NCBI GenBank assembly: GCA_022843925.1
Contig: JALHMS010000015.1
Location: forward strand, 43,205 to 107,204
From: Burkholderiales bacterium
GTDB taxonomy: Bacteria > Pseudomonadota > Gammaproteobacteria > Burkholderiales > Ga0077523
Length of the DNA: 64,000 nucleotides
Direction of reading: 5' to 3'
Part shown: positions 46,022 through 55,368 of the stretch, piece by piece
How the letters are laid out: each line of letters begins with the position of its first letter
Position numbering within the stretch: position 1 is the stretch's first letter
Program-made: the position numbers and the translations under genes
The notes under the pieces: generated by a model
What the model saw: only the letters and a program-made list of their open reading frames with translations
Databases searched by the model: none
Told to the model about the DNA's origin: nothing

Positions 46022-46675
46022 TCAGTCGAGCGCGAGGAGCGCGCGGACCGCGTCGCGCCGCGGCAGGCGTTCCGGGTCGATGACGACGTGGCGCAGGCCG
46101 GCGCGCGCGAGGGTCGTGCTCACGGCGGCAGGGGGGCCTTCCGGCGTTGCGAGATCCGCGAGGGCGACGACGGCGAGGTCGGGGCGGCAGACGACGAGCG
46201 TGAAGACGTGGCCGCGCGCGATCCCGGCGTCCGCGACGATCTCGCCGAGGGAGACCCGGGCGAACACGAGGTGATCGGGGAGCGCGGTGCGGAACACCAG
46301 AAAGGCCAGCTTCGCGGGGCCCGACAGCAGTGGTGCCGCTTTCGCGGCGGACGGGGGCGCGGCTGGTGATGCCGGTGGCAATGCCCGCGGTCCCGACGGT
46401 GCGGCGACTGCGGATGGCGTCGGCGGCAAGGCGCCCGTGGCCGGGCGAGCGGCCTCCGTGACAGTCTCCGGCGGCAGCGGCGCATCGCCCACGCGGTGCG
46501 TCGCGACGAACTGTTCGAGTTCGTTCGCGCGCTCGTCGCGGCGGGCCTTGCCCTTCGGGAGGTCCAGCTTCATGCCGCTGCCGCCCTCGCCCTTGAGGTG
46601 CCGCATCAGCCGATACCACCCGATGAGCACCCCGCCCATCAGGATGAAACCGATCACGACGTTCATCCAGTCCAT
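46022..46675 (-). CDS. Membrane-tethered protein with degenerate DUF2726-like domain
   Basis: This protein has 217 residues. An N-terminal transmembrane helix (MNVVIGFILMGGVLIGWYRLM) is followed by a basic segment, an Ala/Pro-rich linker of about 60 residues, and a C-terminal domain (LSGPAKLAFLVFRTALPDHLVFARVSLGEIV). That domain resembles DUF2726, a VSR-like nuclease fold. The expected acidic ELD/H motif is replaced by ALADLATP, so nuclease activity is doubtful. The family call is tentative, based on pattern only. It lies 70 bp upstream of the FKBP gene on the same strand. Confidence 0.65.
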   Translation of the reverse strand: MDWMNVVIGFILMGGVLIGWYRLMRHLKGEGGSGMKLDLPKGKARRDERANELEQFVATHRVGDAPLPPETVTEAARPATGALPPTPSAVAAPSGPRALPPASPAAPPSAAKAAPLLSGPAKLAFLVFRTALPDHLVFARVSLGEIVADAGIARGHVFTLVVCRPDLAVVALADLATPEGPPAAVSTTLARAGLRHVVIDPERLPRRDAVRALLALD

Positions 46676-46787
46676 GGTTTTCGAGGAAGGTGGCGACGGG
46701 TTCGAGTGTAGCCGGACAACGATCCTGCCTTTCGGCGGTCGTCTCCCTTAGAATCGAGGGTCTACCCACCCACCACGAGGAGCACAC

Positions 46788-46916
46788 ATGGGCGCTGGCG
46801 ACGTACGTACGCGGAAGGGCAAGATCAAGAACGGCAGCTATGGCAAGACCCGTCCGGGACGCAACAAGAAGGCGCCGCCGCCTTTGAAGCCGGGGCTGCG
46901 TCCCCGCGCGAAGTAA
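46788..46916 (+). CDS. 30S ribosomal protein bTHX
   Basis: This 42-residue, very basic protein is missing from the ORF track because of its size. It begins MGAGDVRTRKGKIKNGSYGK, which follows the Thx pattern MGxGDxRTxxGKIxxGSYGxxRP. Thx binds at the head of the small ribosomal subunit. GAGGAG six bases before the ATG supports translation. The last ~14 residues (APPPLKPGLRPRAK) extend beyond the usual short Thx length. It stands alone between divergent and downstream genes. Confidence 0.85.
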   Translation: MGAGDVRTRKGKIKNGSYGKTRPGRNKKAPPPLKPGLRPRAK

Positions 46917-47045
46917 GGCGCCGGGCCGGGGCTGCGCCGCGGCTCGAAGCAGGGCGGGCAGCCGCGGGGTCAGGTGCCCGCATCGCCCGGCTCCGCGTGC
47001 CGGCCTTCGATACCTGCCCCCTTCTCCTCCCATCCTCCTCGCACC

Positions 47046-48734
47046 GTGGCCTTCGATCGCTATCTCCGTCATGCGGATCTGGTCGCGGCGCTCCGTGCGC
47101 TCGTGGCCGATCACCCGGATCTCTTCGGTATCGAGACCATCGGCCACAGCCACGAGGGGCGCGAGATCCTGGCGGTCACGGCCACCTGCATCCGCACGGG
47201 TCCGGCCGCGGACAAGCCCGCCTTCTGGGTCGACGGCAACATCCACGCGACCGAGGTCGCCGGCTCGATGGCGTGTCTATACTTCCTGCAGCACCTCGCC
47301 CGGGAGTACGGCCGCGATCCCGAGGTGACGCGCGCACTCGACACGCGCGCTTTCTACGTCGCACCACGCCTGAACCCCGACGGCGCCGAGTGGGCGCTGG
47401 CCGATGTCCCGAAGCTCATCCGGTCGTCCACGCGCCCGTATCCGTACGACGAAACTCCCGTGGGCGGGCTCCGCCGGGAGGACATCGACGGTGACGGGCG
47501 TGTCCTCACGATGCGCCTGCGCGACGACAACGGTCCGTGGAAGGTGAGCGATCGCGATCCGCGGCTGCTTGTGCGTCGCGATCCGGTCGAGACCGGCGGG
47601 ACCTACTACCGCTTGCTGCCCGAGGGCTTCGTCGACGAGCACGACGGCGTCACGATCGGCATGCAGGCCATCCGCGAAGGGCTCGACCTCAACCGGAACT
47701 TCCCGGCGCACTGGCGGCAGGAACACGAACAGCACGGCGCGGGCCCGTTCCCGACCTCCGAGCCCGAAGTGCGGGCCTCCGTCGCGTTCATCGCGTCGCA
47801 TCCGAACATCACCGGCGGCGTCGCCTTCCACACCTACAGCGGCGTGCTGCTGCGTCCGTATTCCCACCTCGCCGACGACACCCTGCCGGCCGAGGACCTC
47901 TGGACGTACCAGAAGCTCGGCGCGAAGGGGACCGAACTCACGGGCTATCCGAACATCTCGGTCTTCCACGACTTCCGCTATCACCCGAAGGAGGTCATCA
48001 CCGGCTCCTTCGACGACTGGCTCTACGAGCACGCCGGCGTCTTCGCCTGGACGGTCGAGATCTGGAGCCCGCAGCGCGAGGCCGGCATCTCGGACTACCG
48101 GTTCATCGAGTGGTACCGCGAGCATCCGGTCGAGGACGACCTCGCGTTGCTCGCCTGGAACGACGGTCCGCTGAAGGGCGAAGGCTTCGTGCCGTGGTAT
48201 CCCTTCGAGCATCCGCAGCTGGGGCCGGTCGAGCTGGGTGGCTGGAACGCCCTCTACACGTGGAGCAATCCGCCCCGCGCGATGCTCGAGCGCGAAGTGG
48301 CGCGCTTCCCGGCGTGGCTCGTCTGGCATGCGCTGGTCTCGCCGAGACTCGAACTCTTCCGCGCTGACGTCGAGGCGCTCGGCCCCGACACATGGCGCGT
48401 GCGCCTCGTGGTGCACAACACCGGCTGGCTGCCCACGTACGTGACGAAGCGGGGCCTCGCGAACAAGCTCTGCCGCGGGGTCGTCGCCACGATCGCACTG
48501 CCGGACGGTGTCGCACTCGTCACCGGCGCGGCGCGGACCGAAGCGGGCCAGCTGGAAGGCCGCGCCTACAAGTCGTCCGCACCCTCCGCATGGTCGGGGT
48601 GGGGCGGCGACACCACCGCCGATCGCGCGAAGTTCGAATGGGTCGTCCGCGGCCCAGGCGGCAGCCGGCTGCAGCTCGCTGCCCGCCATGACCGTGCGGG
48701 GGCGGTCAGCGTCGACATCGTTCTCCAGGCCTGA
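47046..48734 (+). CDS. M14-family zinc carboxypeptidase
   Basis: This protein has 562 residues. The M14 zinc site is GNIHATEVAGS (His and Glu ligands) with the third ligand in GGVAFHTYSG. The catalytic Glu lies in FAWTVEIWSP, and LDLNRNFP is the conserved substrate-binding Asn-Arg. The C-terminal ~150 residues (PRLELFRADVEALG and onwards) form a beta-rich domain. No signal peptide is seen from the chosen GTG start at 47046, so it may be cytoplasmic. The track start at 46974 has only a poor leader. A peptidase role in peptide use or cell-wall turnover is possible. Confidence 0.85.
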   Translation: MAFDRYLRHADLVAALRALVADHPDLFGIETIGHSHEGREILAVTATCIRTGPAADKPAFWVDGNIHATEVAGSMACLYFLQHLAREYGRDPEVTRALDTRAFYVAPRLNPDGAEWALADVPKLIRSSTRPYPYDETPVGGLRREDIDGDGRVLTMRLRDDNGPWKVSDRDPRLLVRRDPVETGGTYYRLLPEGFVDEHDGVTIGMQAIREGLDLNRNFPAHWRQEHEQHGAGPFPTSEPEVRASVAFIASHPNITGGVAFHTYSGVLLRPYSHLADDTLPAEDLWTYQKLGAKGTELTGYPNISVFHDFRYHPKEVITGSFDDWLYEHAGVFAWTVEIWSPQREAGISDYRFIEWYREHPVEDDLALLAWNDGPLKGEGFVPWYPFEHPQLGPVELGGWNALYTWSNPPRAMLEREVARFPAWLVWHALVSPRLELFRADVEALGPDTWRVRLVVHNTGWLPTYVTKRGLANKLCRGVVATIALPDGVALVTGAARTEAGQLEGRAYKSSAPSAWSGWGGDTTADRAKFEWVVRGPGGSRLQLAARHDRAGAVSVDIVLQA

Positions 48735-48858
48735 TCGCAGGCCCTCCGCGCCGGGGCCGGGAGGCGGGCCTCTCAAGCGATGGGACGCGGCACCGTTATC
48801 TCCTCCCGGGCGCGCATGCTTTGCGGTGTGGGCGGGCCGCGAACCGAGGAGAACGAAC

Positions 48859-49839
48859 TTGCAGACGACGGTAGACACCGGGACGGCCCGGGTGATCGAG
48901 CCCTTCGCCCCGCCCCTCCTGGCGCCGGACGACGAGTGGAAACTTTCCGACCTGTTCCTCAACTGGCACCGCCTCGCCCAGGGCGGTGATCTCGTGCTGC
49001 CCATCTCGCCTCTGGCGATCCGGCTGATCACCGTGGACCCCGACGATGCCGCCGCCCCCGCCCAGGTCGTCGAGATCATCGAGAGCGACCCCATCCTCAC
49101 GGCCCGCATCCTCGGCCTGGCGAATGCCGCGGTCTTCGCCGGTTCCGGACGACCGATCCTCGACATCCGTACCGCGGTGATGCGTCTCGGGCTCCAGACC
49201 GCGTTGCGAGTGGCCCTCGCCCAGCTCGCCGCCATCTGGATGCGCAAGTCGACCACGATGCCCGACCGCCGCCTGCTGCGCGGCCTGTGGCACGAGTACC
49301 TCCGCACGGCCTTCTGCGCCCACGAGATGGCGCGGGCGCTGCACCTCGAGGGTGGCGTGCCCGGGATGGCGTACGCCGGCGGTCTGCTCCACGACGTCGG
49401 CACCCTCGCGCTCTGCAGCGCGCTGCCGGAACCCATGACCCGATTCATCCGCGCCGGCATGTGCAAGGGCACACCGCTCTACCGCGAGTTCGTCGAGGCG
49501 CACACCTGCCTCGGCGAGGAACTCCTCATCTCCTGTGGCGCGCCGGCCGAGCTGGCCGAGGCGGCACGGCGGCACCACGATGGCCTCGCCCTCGACGCCG
49601 CCGTCTCCACGCTGCTGGTGCTGCTGGCGGACCACCTGCACGACGCAGTCCTTGCGCACGCCGCCAGCACCGCGATGCCGCTTCCCGACGATCTGCCCGC
49701 CACATGCTTCGACGCACCGACCCGCGCGGTGAGCGACACGGTGGAAAGCCTGGGCCTCGACATGCAGCTCGACGACATCGTGGTCGCGGTCGCCCGCGAT
49801 CTGGAGCGGATCGACGCGCTGGCCGGGGACTTCCTCTAG
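48859..49839 (+). CDS. HDOD domain signalling protein
   Basis: This protein has 326 residues. The HDOD domain occupies most of it: LPISPLAIRLITVDPDD..., VVEIIESDPILTARILGLANAAVF, RTAVMRLGLQTALRVALAQ and GMAYAGGLLHDVGTLAL. HDOD proteins resemble HD phosphohydrolases and act in signalling and c-di-GMP or stress pathways. There is no receiver or GGDEF/EAL domain. The start is a TTG at 48859 preceded by GAGGAG, and no ATG or GTG in frame has comparable support. The track N-terminus (48508) is antisense-like filler. Confidence 0.82.
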   Translation: MQTTVDTGTARVIEPFAPPLLAPDDEWKLSDLFLNWHRLAQGGDLVLPISPLAIRLITVDPDDAAAPAQVVEIIESDPILTARILGLANAAVFAGSGRPILDIRTAVMRLGLQTALRVALAQLAAIWMRKSTTMPDRRLLRGLWHEYLRTAFCAHEMARALHLEGGVPGMAYAGGLLHDVGTLALCSALPEPMTRFIRAGMCKGTPLYREFVEAHTCLGEELLISCGAPAELAEAARRHHDGLALDAAVSTLLVLLADHLHDAVLAHAASTAMPLPDDLPATCFDAPTRAVSDTVESLGLDMQLDDIVVAVARDLERIDALAGDFL

Positions 49840-49914
49840 GGAGCCTCTGCACGGCCCGCGCTGATCGCGTTGCTCTCGGAATCGATGGGTGGCAGGGCGC
49901 TAGAGAGACTCTGA

Positions 49915-50370
<456 letters not shown>

Positions 50371-50396
50371 AGCGTCGTCGCCGCACGCCCATCAAG

Positions 50397-51512
50397 ATGT
50401 CCACTCAGATGTCCACCCCGATGTCCACCCGGAAAGACACCCCCTTCGCACGACTGCGCGAGATCGGCCAGAGCATCTGGCTCGACAACCTCTCCCGCGG
50501 TTTCATCCAGAGCGGCGAGCTCGCCCGCATGGTGAGCGCCGGCGAAGCCACCGGCATCACCACCAACCCCGCCATCTTCCGCAACGCCATCGCCAACGGC
50601 GACGCCTATCGCGCTGCGCTCGACGCGCTGCGTACCGCCGAGCCGGATGCCGAGCGCCGCTACGAGCGCCTCGCCGTCGGCGACGTCCAGGCGGCGTGCG
50701 ACGTGATGCGGGGCGTGTTCGATGCGACCCGCGGCGACGATGGCTTCGTGAGTCTGGAAGTGTCGCCGCGCCTCGCGGCGGACGCCGCCGGGACCCTCGC
50801 CGCGGCGCGCCGCCTGAAGGCCGAAGTCGCCCGCGACAACGTCCTCATCAAGATTCCCGGCACACCCGAGGGCGCACAGGCCTTCGAGGACTGCATCGCC
50901 GAAGGCATCAGCGTGAACATCACGCTCCTCTTCTCGCTCCCGCAGATGGATCGCATCTTCGCGGCCTACCAGCGCGGGCTCGAGCGTCTGCGGGCATCAG
51001 GCGGTGACGTCTCCCGCCCGAAGGCCGTCGCGAGCTTCTTCATGAGCCGGATCGATTCGCTGGTCGACAAACGGCTCGACGCCATCGGGACACCGGAAGC
51101 CCTCGCGCTTCGCGGCAAGGCTGCAGTGGCCATCGGCAAGATCGCCTATCAGCGCTATGTCGAAGCGTTCGGTGTCCCGTTCGCCGGCCTGCGAGCCGCG
51201 GGCGCCCGCCCGCAGTACCTGCTCTGGGCGAGCACGAGCACCAAGAATCCGTCGTACCCCGATCTCCTGTACGTGGAGCCGCTCGTGGGGCCCGAGACCA
51301 TCAACACGCTGCCCGACGCGACGCTCGCGGCGCTGCGCGATCACGGCAATCCCTTGCTTTCGATCAGCGACGGCGTGGACGACGCGAAGGTCGTCCTCGC
51401 AGACCTGCGGGCGCTGGGTATCGACCCCGTGGCCGTGGGCGAGCAGCTGCAGACCGAAGGCCTGAAGCTCTTCGACGACGCGTACGCAGCGCTGCTCGAC
51501 GCCGTGAAGTAA
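50397..51512 (+). CDS. tal: Transaldolase
   Basis: This cytoplasmic pentose-phosphate pathway enzyme has 371 residues. The family motifs include SIWLDNLSRGFI and GITTNPAIF. The Schiff-base lysine is in NVLIKIPGT, and SVNITLLFS and SKNPSY-like STSTKNPSYPDLLYV follow. The long form fits the bacterial TalB-related type 2 group. Three in-frame ATG-TCC-AC codon runs open the gene (50397, 50409, 50421), so the exact start is ambiguous. The last would give MSTRKDTPFARLREIG. It follows glnB by 27 bp. Confidence 0.92.
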   Translation: MSTQMSTPMSTRKDTPFARLREIGQSIWLDNLSRGFIQSGELARMVSAGEATGITTNPAIFRNAIANGDAYRAALDALRTAEPDAERRYERLAVGDVQAACDVMRGVFDATRGDDGFVSLEVSPRLAADAAGTLAAARRLKAEVARDNVLIKIPGTPEGAQAFEDCIAEGISVNITLLFSLPQMDRIFAAYQRGLERLRASGGDVSRPKAVASFFMSRIDSLVDKRLDAIGTPEALALRGKAAVAIGKIAYQRYVEAFGVPFAGLRAAGARPQYLLWASTSTKNPSYPDLLYVEPLVGPETINTLPDATLAALRDHGNPLLSISDGVDDAKVVLADLRALGIDPVAVGEQLQTEGLKLFDDAYAALLDAVK

Positions 51513-51596
51513 CGGCGCCGGGATGTCCTGCCAGTCAGCATTCCGCCACGGCGCGTTCGGGCGCCGTGCGCGTTTCTGCGTCCTCGCATCGAAGGC

Positions 51597-52643
51597 ATGA
51601 ACCGACCCGATCTCGTCCGCCAGACCGATCGCGGGCTCTACTGCGAAGCCGGCGACTTCTACGTCGACCCCTGGCGCCCCGTCGACCGGGCCGTCATCAC
51701 CCATGCCCACGCCGACCACGCGCGCCGCGGTCACGTGCGATACCTCGCCAACTCTGCGAGCGAGCAGGTGCTCAAGCGACGACTGGGCGACGTGAGCCTC
51801 CAGTGCGCCGCATACGGCGAACCGGTGATGATCAACGGCGTGCGAGTCTCATTGCATCCGGCCGGACACGTGCTGGGTTCCGCCCAGGTGCGCATCGAGC
51901 ACCGCGGCGAGGTCTGGGCGCTCTCCGGCGACTACAAGGTGGGGCCCGATCCGACGTGTGCGCCCTTCGAGCCGGTGCGGGCCCACGTGTTCGTGACGGA
52001 GTCGACCTTCGGCCTGCCGGTCTATCGCTGGCAGTCGCACGCGACGCTCTTCGCGGAGATCGATGCCTGGTGGCGCGGCAATGCCGAGGCCGGACGCGCG
52101 AGCGTGGTGTACGCGTACTCGTTCGGGAAGGCCCAGCGCATCCTGGCAGGCGTCGATGCCGGCATCGGTCCGATCGTCTGCCACGGTGCCGTGCAGACGC
52201 TGAACGAAGCGTATCGATCGTCGGGCGTGCCGCTGCCCGCCACGCAACTGGTCTCGGAGATCGCGGACAAGGCATCGTTACGCCGGGCGTTGGTGATCGC
52301 ACCGCCATCAGCCCAGGGGACGTCGTGGCTAGGGCGTTTCGGGGATGCCGGCGATGCGTTCGCGTCGGGCTGGATGCAGCTCCGCGGCGCGCGGCGGCGG
52401 CGCTCGGTGGATCGGGGTTTCGTGCTGTCGGACCACGCCGACTGGCCCGGGCTGCAGCAGGCGATCGCCGCGACCGGCGCCAACCGCGTGTTCGTGACCC
52501 ACGGCTACGTGCCGGTGATGGTCCGCTGGCTGGCGTCGCAGGGCTACGACGCGCAGGCGTTCGACACGGAGTACGGGGGCGAGGACGACTCTGACGAGAC
52601 TCCGCAGGGGGTGGTCGGCAGCGAGCCGCCCGGCGCCCCCTGA
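51597..52643 (+). CDS. Ligase-associated DNA exonuclease (MBL fold)
   Basis: This protein has 348 residues. The metallo-beta-lactamase/beta-CASP core is recognised by HAHADH at residues 36-41, LHPAGHVLGSAQ, and later SGDYKVGPDPTC, TESTFGLP and SDHADW. It matches the exonuclease family (TIGR04122-like) that accompanies the ATP-dependent ligase and DEXH helicase. Those partners are at 36.9-41.3 kb here. The start ATG 51597 gives MNRPDLVRQTDRGLYC, a typical family start. It is convergent with livF, whose stop is only four bases away. Confidence 0.9.
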   Translation: MNRPDLVRQTDRGLYCEAGDFYVDPWRPVDRAVITHAHADHARRGHVRYLANSASEQVLKRRLGDVSLQCAAYGEPVMINGVRVSLHPAGHVLGSAQVRIEHRGEVWALSGDYKVGPDPTCAPFEPVRAHVFVTESTFGLPVYRWQSHATLFAEIDAWWRGNAEAGRASVVYAYSFGKAQRILAGVDAGIGPIVCHGAVQTLNEAYRSSGVPLPATQLVSEIADKASLRRALVIAPPSAQGTSWLGRFGDAGDAFASGWMQLRGARRRRSVDRGFVLSDHADWPGLQQAIAATGANRVFVTHGYVPVMVRWLASQGYDAQAFDTEYGGEDDSDETPQGVVGSEPPGAP

Positions 52644-52647
52644 CGCA

Positions 52648-53343
52648 TCACACCTCCAGCCACTCCTTCCGCACCGCCTCGTTCGCGCGGAGATCATCGG
52701 GCGTGCCTTCGAACACGATCTGCCCGTGGCCCATCACGTACACGCGCTGCGAGATGCGCAGGGCGATCGTGAGCTTCTGCTCCACGAGCAGGATGGAGAT
52801 CCCGCGCTTGGCGATCTCGTCGAAGAGGTTCGCGACCTGGTCGACGATCTTCGGCGCGAGACCTTCGGTGGGCTCGTCGATCATCACGAGATCGGGGTCG
52901 CCCATCAGCGTGCGGCAGAGCGTGAGCATCTGCTGCTCGCCGCCGGACATCACGCCCGCGGGCGCTTCGGCGCGCTCGCGCAGGCGCGGGAAGATGTTGA
53001 ACATGTCCTCCATGCTCCAGCGACCGGATTCCTTGCGGCCCTTCTGGCCCAGGAGGAGGTTCTGACGCACTGTGAGCGAGGGGAAGATGTCGCGGTTCTC
53101 GGGCACGTAGCCCAGGCCCTTGCGCGCCACCATGTAGGCCTTGTTCCCCATCAGCTCCTCGCCCTTGAACTGGACCGAGCCGCTGGACTGGACCTGACCC
53201 ATGATCGCCTTGATCGTGGTCGACCGGCCGACGCCGTTGCGACCCAGCAGGCTCACGATCTCGCCCTGGCGGACGGACAGGTGCACCCCGTGGAGGATGT
53301 GGCTCTTGCCGTAGTAGGCGTGGAGATCCTTGACTTCGAGCAT
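52648..53343 (-). CDS. livF: Branched-chain amino acid ABC transporter ATPase LivF
   Basis: This cytoplasmic ATPase has 231 residues. The Walker A reads GRNGVGRSTT, with Arg where Lys is nearly invariant. The signature is MSGGEQQML and Walker B is LVMIDEPTEGLAP. It powers LivHM with LivG. The Arg codon is clear in the sequence. I have the impression that similar GRSTT variants occur in other proteobacterial LivF proteins, so it may be tolerated, but this was not checked. The gene is last of the liv operon, two bases after livG. Confidence 0.9.
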   Translation of the reverse strand: MLEVKDLHAYYGKSHILHGVHLSVRQGEIVSLLGRNGVGRSTTIKAIMGQVQSSGSVQFKGEELMGNKAYMVARKGLGYVPENRDIFPSLTVRQNLLLGQKGRKESGRWSMEDMFNIFPRLRERAEAPAGVMSGGEQQMLTLCRTLMGDPDLVMIDEPTEGLAPKIVDQVANLFDEIAKRGISILLVEQKLTIALRISQRVYVMGHGQIVFEGTPDDLRANEAVRKEWLEV

Positions 53344-53344
53344 G

Positions 53345-54094
53345 TCAGTGTTGCTCCGTCCCGAGGTAGGCTTCCTGCACGGCCTTGTTGCCGCGGATCT
53401 CCTGCGGGGTGCCGGTGGCGATGACCTGCCCGTACACCAGCACCGAGATGCGATCCGCGAGGCCGAAGACCACGCTCATGTCGTGTTCCACCATCACGAG
53501 CGTCTTGCCCACCGTCACGCTGCGGATCAGCGCGACCGCATCGGCGGTTTCGGTGTTGCTCATGCCTGCCGTGGGTTCGTCGAGCAGGATCACGTCGGCC
53601 CCGCCCGCGATGGTCACGCCGATCTCGAGTGCCCGCTGCTCGGCATACGAGAGCACGCCCGCCGGCGTGTCGCGACGCTTGCCGAGGTTGATCTGCTGCA
53701 CCAGTTCGTCGCAGCGTTCCGTGACGTCGCGGAGACCGCCGACGCGCTGCCAGAACGAATAGCGGTAGCCGGTGGCCCACAGCACGGCGCAGCGGATGTT
53801 CTCGAAGACCGACAGCTTCGGGAAGATGTTGGTGATCTGGAAGCTGCGGGCGAGGCCGCGGCGGCTGATGTCCTGGGGCGGCAGACCGGTGATCTCGCGA
53901 TCGTTCAGCGAGATCGTGCCGGACGTCACGGGGAAGCGGCCGCTGATCAGGTTGAAGAGGGTCGACTTCCCGGCGCCGTTCGGGCCGATCACCGCGTGGC
54001 GTTCGCCCTTCTCGATGGCAAGGTTCACACCGTTGATGATCGCGGTCTTGCCGAAGCTCTTGCGGACGTCGCGCAGTTCGAGGGCGGCGGGCAT
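53345..54094 (-). CDS. livG: Branched-chain amino acid ABC transporter ATPase LivG
   Basis: This ATPase has 249 residues. It has a normal Walker A (GPNGAGKSTLFNLISG), the long LivG insertion QITNIFPKLSVFENI, the signature LSYAEQRALEI and Walker B DVILLDEPTAGM. It pairs with LivF, and because LivG retains a full Walker A lysine, one competent site is assured. It starts two bases after the livM stop. Confidence 0.93.
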   Translation of the reverse strand: MPAALELRDVRKSFGKTAIINGVNLAIEKGERHAVIGPNGAGKSTLFNLISGRFPVTSGTISLNDREITGLPPQDISRRGLARSFQITNIFPKLSVFENIRCAVLWATGYRYSFWQRVGGLRDVTERCDELVQQINLGKRRDTPAGVLSYAEQRALEIGVTIAGGADVILLDEPTAGMSNTETADAVALIRSVTVGKTLVMVEHDMSVVFGLADRISVLVYGQVIATGTPQEIRGNKAVQEAYLGTEQH

Positions 54095-54095
54095 C

Positions 54096-55361
54096 TCAGG
54101 CTCCCCGTTTTGCGTTGATGGCGATCGTTACCTGCTGCCAGCTCGCCCGCACCAGGCGGGAGGCGCCCCAGAGGAGCGCGGCACCCACGGCCATCGTGGC
54201 GAGGGAGCCGATCCAGGGGCCGGCATTGGCGGCGTCGAAGGTGAGGCCGAAGAGATTCATCACCGTGCCGGACTGCTCCTTCTTGGTCTCGACCTGGTAG
54301 ATCATTTCGATCAGCGCGATCAGCCCCGCCAGGACCACGAGCGACGCGGCACCGGCGGCGATGTACGACGGCACCAGACGTTTCAACTGCCCGACGTCCC
54401 AGGCCGGCTTGTGCATCGCCAGCAGGCTTGCGATGCCGCCCGGCGCGAACAGGATCATCACCAGGAAGAAGAGGCCGAAGTACAGCAGCCATGCGAGGGT
54501 GTAGTTCGACAGCGCCGATTGCAGGTACGTGACGAGCACGGCGCCGATGATCGGGCCGAAGAAGTGACCCACGCCGCCGATGAACGACATCAGCAACACG
54601 TTCCCCGAAGCCACGACGCCCAGGCTCTCGGCCGTCACCAATTCGTAGTTGATCACCGCGAGTCCGCCCGCGATGCCGGCGAAGAACGACGACAGGATCA
54701 GCATCGTGTAGCGCACGCGGGTCGGGTTGTAGCCGACGAAGCGGGCGCGCTCCGCGTTGTCGCGCACCGCGTTGGCCATCCGGCCGAGCGGTGTCTGCGT
54801 CAGCGCGAACATGGCGATCATGCACACGAAGCACCAGCCGGCGATGAGGTAGTAGACCTGCCGGCCCTGGCCGTAGGTGATGCCCATGACGGCCTCGCCG
54901 ACCACGCGGTCGGTGGAGATGCCGCCTTCGCCGCCGAAGAAGCTCGGGAACATCAGCGAGCAGGCCGCGACCATCTCGGCGATGCCGAGGGAGATCATCG
55001 CGAACGGCGTACCGGAGTGCTTGGTCGTCACGTAGCCGAACACCACGCCGAAGGCGAGACCTGCAACGCCACCCACCAGCGGCAGGAACGTGACGGGCAG
55101 CCCCAGATTGCCGGCACCGATCATGTTGAGCGCGTGCGCCGAGAAGAAGGCACCGAGGCCGAAGTACACCGCGTGCCCGAACGACAGCATGCCGGTCTGA
55201 CCCAGAAGCATGTTGTAGGAGAGCGCGAAGATCACCGCGATGCCCATCTGCGACAGCATCGAGATGGCGAAGCTCTGCGTGAGCACGAGGGGCAGGGCGA
55301 TCATCACCACGGCGGTGATGGCCCAGAGGGCGAGGCGTCGGATATGGAAGAAGGAGGTCAT
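54096..55361 (-). CDS. livM: Branched-chain amino acid ABC permease LivM
   Basis: This inner-membrane permease has 421 residues and about ten hydrophobic helices. The LivM pattern includes LSYNMLLGQTGMLSFGHAVYFGLGAF, FGYVTTKHSGTPFAMISLGIAEM and NAVRDNAERARFVGYNPTRVRY. The C-terminal ~90 residues add two further hydrophobic stretches, longer than the E. coli protein core. GGAGG precedes ATG 55361. It forms the channel with LivH. Confidence 0.92.
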   Translation of the reverse strand: MTSFFHIRRLALWAITAVVMIALPLVLTQSFAISMLSQMGIAVIFALSYNMLLGQTGMLSFGHAVYFGLGAFFSAHALNMIGAGNLGLPVTFLPLVGGVAGLAFGVVFGYVTTKHSGTPFAMISLGIAEMVAACSLMFPSFFGGEGGISTDRVVGEAVMGITYGQGRQVYYLIAGWCFVCMIAMFALTQTPLGRMANAVRDNAERARFVGYNPTRVRYTMLILSSFFAGIAGGLAVINYELVTAESLGVVASGNVLLMSFIGGVGHFFGPIIGAVLVTYLQSALSNYTLAWLLYFGLFFLVMILFAPGGIASLLAMHKPAWDVGQLKRLVPSYIAAGAASLVVLAGLIALIEMIYQVETKKEQSGTVMNLFGLTFDAANAGPWIGSLATMAVGAALLWGASRLVRASWQQVTIAINAKRGA

Positions 55362-55368
55362 GGTCGTG

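Noticed and set aside
46937-46967. Terminator after bTHX
   Set aside because: CCGCGGCT/AGCCGCGG can pair around a long loop, but no T-run follows, so I do not call it.
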